5,902 nucleotides of DNA from an uncultured Clostridiaceae bacterium (GTDB taxonomy: Bacteria; Bacillota; Clostridia; Clostridiales; Oxobacteraceae): contig CALCDS010000176.1 in NCBI GenBank assembly GCA_937900065.1, positions 1 to 5,902 of the forward strand, in the 5' to 3' direction. The notes under the pieces were generated by a model. That model ran no database searches and had not been told where the DNA came from. It saw only the letters and a list, made by a program, of their open reading frames with translations. The position numbers and the translations under genes are program-made. Below are positions 1-4,912 of this stretch, piece by piece; position 1 is the first letter of the stretch; each line of letters opens with the position of its first letter.

Positions 1-156
1 CGTTCACTTCGATTGCTCAAAAAATCAACATTACACCTTAACATGTAACATAGCATCATATGCAATTCAGGCTGCAGAACAACTTTGGGTGGGGAAAATT
101 ATATTTTAACATAGCATTAACTAAGAATGAGGAAGGGAAAGCGTATGATGCAATTT

Positions 157-186
157 TTGAATATATTTAGCGCAGAGTATGATAAT
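157..186 (+). promoter_or_regulatory. Candidate sigma-A promoter for the PTS operon
   Basis: A -35-like TTGAAT (157-162) is followed after 18 bp by a -10-like GATAAT (181-186). Against TTGACA/TATAAT these match 4 of 6 and 5 of 6 bases. Transcription would start near 193, giving a leader of about 137 nt before the EIIC start codon. That leader would contain the inverted repeats at 215-235, 250-264 and 298-316. A rival arrangement is a -10 TATATT at 282-287 with a poor -35 that overlaps the operator-like site at 250-264. A perfect TATAAT also occurs at 300-305, but without a good -35. Confidence 0.4.
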
Positions 187-214
187 AAGTTATAGAGGAG
201 AAAATTTTTTAAAG

Positions 215-235
215 TTTTTTCAAAATTCGAAAAAA
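215..235. repeat. AT-rich inverted repeat upstream of EIIC gene
   Basis: The arms TTTTTTC (215-221) and GAAAAAA (229-235) are perfect complements around a 7-nt centre. It could be a weak RNA stem in the leader, a curved or UP-like tract, or a protein site. Nothing in the sequence decides between these. Confidence 0.35.
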
Positions 236-249
236 AGTTACAGAATGTC

Positions 250-264
250 ATGAAACACTTTCAT
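250..264. promoter_or_regulatory. Operator-like inverted repeat (RpiR or CcpA type candidate)
   Basis: ATGAAACACTTTCAT is a perfect inverted repeat with 6-bp arms and a 3-nt centre, about 65 bp upstream of the EIIC start codon. The core GAAA-N3-TTTC recurs upstream of the RpiR-family gene at 3447-3457 with the same spacing, which suggests that the local regulator binds both. It also resembles the cre site TGAAAGCGCTTTCA but is one base short of that 14-bp pattern, so CcpA control is an alternative. It lies downstream of the candidate promoter at 157-186, or on the -35 of the rival promoter whose -10 is at 282-287. Binding is inferred only. Confidence 0.45.
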
Positions 265-297
265 ATTGCGGATAGATGTCCTATATTGGTTTTGAAA

Positions 298-316
298 TAT
301 ATAATTTAATTATATA
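298..316. repeat. Perfect AT palindrome abutting the EIIC ribosome binding site
   Basis: TATATAATT (298-306) and AATTATATA (308-316) are perfect complements around a single T. The right arm touches the AGGAGG Shine-Dalgarno (316-321), which sits 8 nt before the ATG. As DNA it could be an operator and it includes a TATAAT (300-305). As RNA it could form a 7-bp all A-U stem with a 5-nt loop next to the ribosome site. Pure A/T palindromes also arise by chance in such DNA. Confidence 0.35.
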
Positions 317-329
317 GGAGGAATTATAA

Positions 330-1673
330 ATGGAAACAGAAAATTCCAAGAAGAAGACGTCAATCGATAAGGTGACGGATTTTATTGAGAACAAGGTTGC
401 TCCACCATTAGTCAGGCTTTCGCAAGTTCGCTATTTAGAAGCATTGCAGAAAACATTTATAGCGATAATGCCGTATATGATTCTGGGTGCTACAGCTACT
501 TTGGTAAACAATTTACCTGGATTGTTTGCGGAAAAGACAGGACTGAATTTGCCAGCAGTAAGTGCGGCCTTGACATCTATAATAAAACCAATACAGCCGA
601 CATTGCTTCAGATTGTTTTCGTAACTATCAATTTGCTTGCACTATTGACAGTGGTACTTAATGGTTATTATTTGGGGAGTTTCTATAATAAAAAGGATAG
701 TGATGTTAACCCGGTTGCATCGGCTATTGTTGCCATGGTAAGTTTCTTATGCTTTATCAACTTTACCAATCTTTCCAAAAACTTTGACTGGCCATCTTAC
801 ATTTTAGGCGCGCCAAGCATGTTTGGAGGCATTATAATCAGTATCTTGTCGGTTGAGATCTATCGCTGGTTCATACATAAGAAAATCACAATAAAAATGC
901 CTGAAAGTGTGCCGCCGATGATTGCCGGCGCATTTACAAGCATAATCCCTGTATCCATCATCGTCATATTTTTCAGTGTTGTTGGTGCCGGATTTAAAAA
1001 CTTCGATTTTTTGCAATTGTTGAATAAATGGACTTCTTATCTTGTAATAGGTGGAAGCGGTTTCGCCGCACAATTTCTGGGATTTTTCCTTGACAGGATA
1101 TTATGGTTTGTAGGCCTGCATGGTTCAAATATAGTATCGAGCGTCATGCAGCCTATTTGGACATCAATGATTACAAGCAATATCAACGCATTTGCAGCAG
1201 GAAAGCCTATCCCGTATATGTTTACAAACGAGTGGATAAATTCCTATGTACGTATAAGCGTATTTCCGATTGCGCTCCTTTGCTGCATGTCCAAAGTAAA
1301 ACGCTATAAGGTGCTTGGCAAACTGGCGTTGCCTGGAACAATATTCAATATTGCTGAACCTATCATGTATGGCTTGCCAATCGTATTAAACCCAATATTA
1401 TTTATTCCATGGGTTCTAGGATTTTCGTTCACATTTATATTAAATGCGATTTTGGCAACCATAGGCTTGATTCCGCCGATTGCAGCCATGGTGGTGTGGA
1501 CTATGCCTGCACCTCTTGCGGCATTTATAGGTTCCGGTTTTAAGTTTTCAGGACTGATTTTCAGTTTACTGAACTATGTGCTTATTTTCTTGATTTTCCT
1601 GCCTTTCTTTAAAGTTTTGGAGAAGCAGGAATTAAAGAGGGAACAGGAAGAATCAGAAGAATCGCAGGAATGA
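330..1673 (+). CDS. celB: PTS lactose/cellobiose-family transporter subunit EIIC
   Basis: This is the membrane permease of a phosphotransferase system. It carries a sugar, probably a beta-linked disaccharide or amino-sugar disaccharide, across the membrane while partner EIIB phosphorylates it. The 447 residues match the usual family length. A basic, amphipathic N-terminus (about 1-40) leads into roughly ten hydrophobic segments between 42 and 430, then an acidic charged tail (431-447). Family landmarks are the GLHG loop with His264 and the NIAEP motif with Glu343, which align with the ligand-site His250 and Glu334 of Bacillus cereus ChbC; the usual NEP is AEP here. The ATG follows AGGAGG at a spacing of 8 nt. 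It is the first gene of the apparent operon, 34 nt before the GNAT gene, while the matching EIIB lies 2.7 kb downstream. The substrate (cellobiose, chitobiose, lactose or other) cannot be read from sequence; the symbol denotes the family only. Confidence 0.93.
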   Translation: METENSKKKTSIDKVTDFIENKVAPPLVRLSQVRYLEALQKTFIAIMPYMILGATATLVNNLPGLFAEKTGLNLPAVSAALTSIIKPIQPTLLQIVFVTINLLALLTVVLNGYYLGSFYNKKDSDVNPVASAIVAMVSFLCFINFTNLSKNFDWPSYILGAPSMFGGIIISILSVEIYRWFIHKKITIKMPESVPPMIAGAFTSIIPVSIIVIFFSVVGAGFKNFDFLQLLNKWTSYLVIGGSGFAAQFLGFFLDRILWFVGLHGSNIVSSVMQPIWTSMITSNINAFAAGKPIPYMFTNEWINSYVRISVFPIALLCCMSKVKRYKVLGKLALPGTIFNIAEPIMYGLPIVLNPILFIPWVLGFSFTFILNAILATIGLIPPIAAMVVWTMPAPLAAFIGSGFKFSGLIFSLLNYVLIFLIFLPFFKVLEKQELKREQEESEESQE

Positions 1674-1707
1674 TGCAAAATTTTGTGAAGCAAAGAAGGT
1701 AATTGTT

Positions 1708-2649
1708 TTGGAGATCATTGGCTATTCACCACTTTATCAAAAACAGGTGATTCGATTATGGAACGATACTCTGACAGCAGATTTAATTGATGAAAACCGT
1801 TTTATAAAGCTTGTATTATGTGATGAAAACTTCAGTTCGGAACTGGCTCTGTTATGTATTGACCAGGGAGAACTGCTTGGGTTTTTATTAAGCACGAAAC
1901 GCATCGTGCCGTATATGGAAAGGGGACTTGAGCCTGAACGTGGATTTGTAAATTTGATTTTTGTGAAAAAGGGATATCAGCATCAGGGAATAGGCACAAA
2001 ACTTATGGAAACTGCTGAAAAAAGAATGATTGAAAAGGGTGCAAAGAATATAACACTTGCTGCCTACAGCCCTAATTACTTTTTCCCCGGAGTCGATGCT
2101 GCGGCATATCCTCATGCTGTTGAGTTTTTTAAAAAATTGGGGTATGAAGCAACAGGGGAAGCAGTTTCAATGCATAGGACATTATTTGATTATAGGTATC
2201 CGGAAGCAGTAAAGCAAAAAAAGGATGAGTATATAAAAAAAGGTTATGATATACAGCCGTTTTCTTATGAATATACATTTGAACTGCTTGAATTTCTGCT
2301 CAAAAATTTCGGCGCCGGATGGAAAAGAAATGCCTACCTTGCAATTCTAAATCATGTTGCCCATGATACGATTAAGATTTGCACTGATAAGGATGGCAGG
2401 ATAGTTGGTTATTGCATGAGGGCGATTGACGGCAATCCAGCACGCTTCGGACCCTTTGGGGTTCGCGAAGATTTGCGCAGCCGCGGCATGGGGAGTATTT
2501 TATTTCATGAAATGATGTATGATATGCTCAGCAAAGGCATATATCATGTTTACTTATTATGGACACATGGAGATGCTCAAAGATTTTATGAGCGCCAGGG
2601 AATGAGGCCATATAGAAGCTATCAACTGATGAAAAAAATTATACACTAA
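1708..2649 (+). CDS. Tandem-domain GNAT family N-acetyltransferase
   Basis: This is a probable cytosolic acetyl-CoA-dependent acetyltransferase made of two GNAT folds in 313 residues. The first (about 1-160) has the acetyl-CoA pyrophosphate-binding motif A as QHQGIG at 91-96, followed by an amphipathic helix and a late FFKKLGY motif (140-146). The second (about 180-313) has RSRGMG at 257-262 and the matching end FYERQGM (293-299). Both loops look intact, so neither domain is obviously dead. The start is TTG, with AAGAAGGT (1693-1700) 7 nt upstream; the next in-frame ATG, at residue 70, would destroy the first domain. It lies 34 nt after the EIIC gene and 12 nt before the PIG-L gene, which suggests co-transcription and a role on the same substrate, such as acetylating an amino sugar. 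Double-GNAT proteins include mycothiol synthase MshD, but no specific orthology is claimed. The acceptor is unknown. Confidence 0.85.
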   Translation: MEIIGYSPLYQKQVIRLWNDTLTADLIDENRFIKLVLCDENFSSELALLCIDQGELLGFLLSTKRIVPYMERGLEPERGFVNLIFVKKGYQHQGIGTKLMETAEKRMIEKGAKNITLAAYSPNYFFPGVDAAAYPHAVEFFKKLGYEATGEAVSMHRTLFDYRYPEAVKQKKDEYIKKGYDIQPFSYEYTFELLEFLLKNFGAGWKRNAYLAILNHVAHDTIKICTDKDGRIVGYCMRAIDGNPARFGPFGVREDLRSRGMGSILFHEMMYDMLSKGIYHVYLLWTHGDAQRFYERQGMRPYRSYQLMKKIIH

Positions 2650-2661
2650 GGGAGGATAAAT

Positions 2662-3327
2662 ATGGCAAAGAGAGTAGTATCGGTCGGCGCCCATTCATTG
2701 GATGCGGAACTTATGGGTGGACTGGCATTGATTCAGTATGCAAAGCAAGGAGCAAAATGCACATTCGTGCATGTGACAAGAGGTGAGAGAGGACATAAGA
2801 CATTGACTCAGGAAGAGTACGGTAAGCAGCTTTTAATGGAAAATAAAAAAGTTGCCGAAGTCATGGGATGTGATTCTCACTGGATGGGCTATTTAGCCGG
2901 CAAGATACCAGAGGAAGATATTTTCACAGCAGACTTGAAGAAGTATTTTAAGGAAGAAGGAGTGGATCTTGTAATCACTCATTTTAGCGGAAGCCTTCAT
3001 CCAAGGCATATTGCAACGCACACAGCGGTTACCAGGGCGGTACGTGAGCTGCAATCGGAAGGATATCATATAAAGCTGTATTATGGTGAAAACTGTGAGG
3101 ATTTGATTGGTTTTATTCCACAGGTGTATATAGAATATACACAAGAGGAAGTAAATCAGTGGATTAAAGGCTTAAATGAGTATGAGATATTCCGCGGCGG
3201 AATAAATGATATGCCGTATCTGAATTATTACACTACAAGCCTTAAGATAAGGCAGGTAGAAGCCGGCACGAAGCTTCCTACACGCGGATATATGTATGCT
3301 TCCAGCATTGAAAAGACACTTGGCTGA
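2662..3327 (+). CDS. PIG-L/LmbE family deacetylase homologue with altered active site
   Basis: The family contains zinc-dependent N-deacetylases of N-acetylglucosamine-type substrates (MshB, BshB, archaeal diacetylchitobiose deacetylase). The 221 residues fit a single Rossmann-like PIG-L domain. The N-terminal motif, normally AHPDDE, reads AHSLDAE at 10-16. The second metal motif, normally HPDH, reads HPRH at 113-116. By alignment the zinc ligands His11, Asp14 and His116 are kept, as is His113. The general-base Asp is Leu13 and the Asp that supports the second motif is Arg115. A GERG loop is present at 41-44. No signal peptide is seen, so it is probably cytosolic. The ATG has GGGAGG 6 nt upstream and lies 12 nt after the GNAT stop codon, so the two are very likely co-transcribed. 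It may hydrolyse a different bond, use another base, or be a non-catalytic binding protein. Family assignment is firm; activity is not. Confidence 0.85.
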   Translation: MAKRVVSVGAHSLDAELMGGLALIQYAKQGAKCTFVHVTRGERGHKTLTQEEYGKQLLMENKKVAEVMGCDSHWMGYLAGKIPEEDIFTADLKKYFKEEGVDLVITHFSGSLHPRHIATHTAVTRAVRELQSEGYHIKLYYGENCEDLIGFIPQVYIEYTQEEVNQWIKGLNEYEIFRGGINDMPYLNYYTTSLKIRQVEAGTKLPTRGYMYASSIEKTLG

Positions 3328-3365
3328 TAAAGAAATTTAATGCGATTAAGGATGAGGCTTAGGCC

Positions 3366-3425
3366 ATGAAAATAGGTTTATCAATAGGAAAGTTTAGAAG
3401 CGTATGTATTTGGCTTTTTGTATAA
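3366..3425 (+). CDS. Possible 19-residue small ORF or gene remnant
   Basis: An ATG at 3366 opens 19 codons encoding MKIGLSIGKFRSVCIWLFV, ending at a TAA inside the TATAAT at 3421-3426. GAGG (3354-3357) lies 8 nt upstream. The peptide has a basic first part and a hydrophobic end, as seen in short membrane peptides. Its first residues also resemble the MKIGLS start of sugar-phosphate isomerase/epimerase proteins, so it could be a remnant of such a gene. A 9-codon ORF at 3340-3369 (MRLRMRLRP) overlaps its start. Chance is a real possibility at this length. Confidence 0.2.
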   Translation: MKIGLSIGKFRSVCIWLFV

Positions 3426-3474
3426 TCAGATGTATTATGAAGGTAAGAAAATTTTTCTACTGATGCGTTATAAT
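3421..3474 (+). promoter_or_regulatory. Candidate promoter region of the RpiR-family gene
   Basis: Two perfect -10 boxes TATAAT occur at 3421-3426 and 3469-3474, but neither has a recognisable -35 at 16-18 bp. The operator-like repeat at 3446-3458 lies between them, which fits autoregulation. Transcription from the second box would begin near 3481 and leave a leader of about 20 nt with the AGAGGTG ribosome site. Confidence 0.35.
3446..3458. promoter_or_regulatory. Operator-like inverted repeat before the RpiR gene
   Basis: AGAAAATTTTTCT has perfect 6-bp arms around one T. Read as GAAA-ATT-TTTC (3447-3457), it has the same arms and 3-nt spacing as the site at 252-262 upstream of the EIIC gene. 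It lies 45 bp before the regulator's start codon. Autoregulation is inferred; A/T-rich symmetry by chance is the alternative. Confidence 0.35.
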
Positions 3475-3502
3475 GGCCTAGTAAAAAGAGGTGCGCTGAT
3501 TC

Positions 3503-4354
3503 ATGAATTTGCTGTTGGAGATGCGGGAAGTAAAGGATTTAACTCCTTCGGAAAGACAGGTAGTAAAATATATACTCGAAAATCCTGAAGAAGCAGCAGG
3601 TATTGGAATTTCAGAATTAGCCAAAAAAACATATACCAGCACTTCGACTATTATGAGGCTCTGTAAACGATTGGGAATAGATGGATTTGTTGAGTTCAGG
3701 CAAAACCTGGTCCGTGATTTGGATATTTATCACAGAACCTCCATATTGGCAAAAGCTCGTGAATCTATTGAAAAAACTGATTCCATTGAAGATATCATAG
3801 AAAAGGTATCTTCATATAATGCAAAATCAATTATCGATTTTAAAGAATTGAATAAGGTTTCTGTGGTAAAGTCGGTTATTGATTTGATGACAAAAGCAGA
3901 ATGCTTTGATTTTTATGGCGTTGATACGTCAAATTTAGTTGCCCAGGATGCTAAATTAAAGGCAATGCGGCTTGGAATATTTGCTACTGCATATGATCAT
4001 TTTATTGAAATGACTATTGCAAGCAGAATTTCCAATAAAAAGAGATTGGCATTTATGATATCTTATTCGGGAGAAACGCTTGATATTATAAAATGCGCAA
4101 AAATTCTTGGATCTAAAGGCGTACCGACTGTTTCTATAACATGTGATAAGCCCAATAGTTTATGCAGCTTATGCGATTATAATCTATTTGTAAGCTCTAT
4201 GGAATCTGTTTTTCGCATGAACTCCAGATCCGGCAGGATCGGATCGCTTAATGTCATTGATATTCTCTTTACAGCATATGCCAACCTGAATTATGAAAGA
4301 AATGTCGAGATGCTGAAAAGAACTTATGTCGATGAAATAAATCGTTCTAAATAA
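3503..4354 (+). CDS. RpiR (MurR/RpiR) family transcriptional regulator with SIS domain
   Basis: This is a cytosolic DNA-binding regulator that senses phosphorylated sugars. Its 283 residues fit the family. The N-terminal HTH_6 domain (about 1-77) begins with the typical LTPSERQVVKYILENPEE stretch, and the recognition region ISELAKKTYTSTSTIMRLCK occupies 36-55. A SIS sugar-phosphate-binding domain spans about 115-255, with the ligand loop ISYSGETLDI near 186-195. The ATG has AGAGGTG 9 nt upstream, and the start agrees with family N-termini. It sits between the deacetylase gene (175 nt away) and the EIIB gene (36 nt away), which makes the PTS operon its likely target. Matching inverted repeats before the EIIC gene and before its own gene are candidate operators. 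Members can be repressors or activators; which applies here cannot be told. The effector is probably the phosphosugar made by the PTS. Confidence 0.92.
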   Translation: MNLLLEMREVKDLTPSERQVVKYILENPEEAAGIGISELAKKTYTSTSTIMRLCKRLGIDGFVEFRQNLVRDLDIYHRTSILAKARESIEKTDSIEDIIEKVSSYNAKSIIDFKELNKVSVVKSVIDLMTKAECFDFYGVDTSNLVAQDAKLKAMRLGIFATAYDHFIEMTIASRISNKKRLAFMISYSGETLDIIKCAKILGSKGVPTVSITCDKPNSLCSLCDYNLFVSSMESVFRMNSRSGRIGSLNVIDILFTAYANLNYERNVEMLKRTYVDEINRSK

Positions 4355-4390
4355 GGAATAACCGGAAGTATTGTTTTAAGGAGGAGTATT

Positions 4391-4702
4391 ATGATTAAGA
4401 TCATGTTATTTTGCTGCGCAGGAATGTCAACCAGCCTGCTGGTCACCAAAATGCAAAAAGCTGCTGATAAAAGAGGGATAGAAGCCAAGATTTGGGCTGT
4501 CAGCCAGGCGGAATATGAGAATGAAATGAAAAACTGTGATGTTTGCCTTTTAGGGCCGCAAGTGAAGTATCTATTGAAGACTGCCCAAAAAGTCGGTGAA
4601 CAAAACAATGTACCGGTAGCGGTAATATCGCCCATAGACTATGGCATGGTTGACGGGAACAAAGTATTGGATTTCGCGTTATCTTTAAAAAAGGGTAAAT
4701 AA
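4391..4702 (+). CDS. celA: PTS lactose/cellobiose-family EIIB component
   Basis: This small cytosolic phosphocarrier takes phosphate from EIIA onto a cysteine and passes it to the sugar bound by EIIC. The 103 residues match the single-domain family length. The P-loop reads FCCAGMSTSLL near the N-terminus; by alignment with ChbB (Cys10 in CSAGMSTS) the phosphorylated residue is Cys8, and Cys9 is an additional neighbour. Later family features are LLGPQVKYLL (53-62) and the VAVISPIDYGMVDG stretch (76-89). A strong AAGGAGGAG site lies just before the ATG, with AGGAGG 6 nt upstream. It follows the RpiR gene by 36 nt and ends about 86 nt before a terminator. The partner is presumably the EIIC encoded at 330-1673, although three genes separate them. 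No EIIA gene is present in the window. The symbol denotes the family rather than a proven cellobiose role. Confidence 0.93.
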   Translation: MIKIMLFCCAGMSTSLLVTKMQKAADKRGIEAKIWAVSQAEYENEMKNCDVCLLGPQVKYLLKTAQKVGEQNNVPVAVISPIDYGMVDGNKVLDFALSLKKGK

Positions 4703-4788
4703 AACACTTTGCTTTTTAAGCTTTAAGGCTGTGCCGACATTCATCAGGAAACTAACAATATACTTTTAACATAGCGTAAAAAAGGTAT

Positions 4789-4830
4789 AAGGGGTTGTTG
4801 CACAATTTATTATCGTGAACAACCTCTTTT
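4789..4830 (+). terminator. Rho-independent terminator after the EIIB gene
   Basis: AGGGGTTGTT (4790-4799) pairs with AACAACCTCT (4818-4827) through ten pairs, one of them G-U. CAC/GTG (4801-4803 with 4815-4817) extends the stem beyond a bulged G at 4800, leaving an 11-nt loop. The A at 4789 adds a pair with the T-run, and the stem is followed by TTTT (4827-4830). It lies 86 nt after the EIIB stop codon and would separate the PTS block from the ROK gene. The U-run is short, so some read-through is possible. Confidence 0.75.
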
Positions 4831-4840
4831 ATAGTTTGTA

Positions 4841-4849
4841 TGGTATACT
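4841..4849 (+). promoter_or_regulatory. Candidate extended -10 promoter of the ROK kinase gene
   Basis: TGGTATACT is a TGN extended -10 element just after the terminator and about 64 bp before the kinase start codon. No good -35 sits at the expected distance, which extended -10 promoters can tolerate. Confidence 0.4.
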
Positions 4850-4912
4850 TGCTTTAGATAGTTTTGGCAGACGCGGAAATATTTTTTACCAATAAGAATG
4901 GTGGGGGTGGCT

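Larger units (their letters stand above)
1..329. other. Upstream intergenic region
   Basis: This stretch has no convincing gene. A frame open from 2 to 106 and a short frame ending at 39 could be the tail of an upstream gene, but neither has recognisable content. A 16-codon ORF at 145-195 (MMQFLNIFSAEYDNKL) follows a GAGGAAGGG Shine-Dalgarno at 129-137; it overlaps the candidate promoter, so it is probably fortuitous. Two copies of AACATAGCAT lie at 47-56 and 108-117. An orphan Shine-Dalgarno-like GAGGAG at 195-200 has no start codon after it. The 3' half is very AT-rich, with inverted repeats described separately. Confidence 0.6.
4703..4912 (+). other. Intergenic region between EIIB and ROK kinase genes
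   Basis: This 210-nt gap contains a third AACATAGC copy (4768-4775), the terminator at 4789-4830 and an extended -10 candidate at 4841-4849. A degenerate GAAA-TAT-TTTT (4876-4886) resembles the operator-like sites upstream but has one mismatched position. I see no further small gene in it. Confidence 0.6.

Noticed and set aside
2..106. Open frame that could be the tail of an upstream gene
   Set aside because: The 34 residues show no recognisable motif, and a shorter frame ending at 39 is just as plausible. Too short to support.
145..195. 16-codon leader peptide with a good Shine-Dalgarno
   Set aside because: It overlaps the best candidate promoter and has no regulatory codon run, so translation as a leader is not supported.
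804..1489. Open frames in other phases within the EIIC gene
   Set aside because: The EIIC frame is continuous with conserved membrane segments and motifs; the others are by-products.
1708..3327. Mycothiol or bacillithiol biosynthesis genes (MshD/MshB or BshB)
   Set aside because: Fold-level similarity only. The glycosyltransferase and ligase genes are absent, the PIG-L active site differs, and the neighbours are PTS genes.
4324..4635. Antisense open frame across the RpiR/EIIB junction
   Set aside because: It covers a clear EIIB gene and strong Shine-Dalgarno on the other strand; the protein is not family-like.
4898..4912. Upstream ATG as kinase start
   Set aside because: It has no ribosome site before it, while the G-rich Shine-Dalgarno-like sequence lies between it and the ATG at 4913, where the conserved protein begins.
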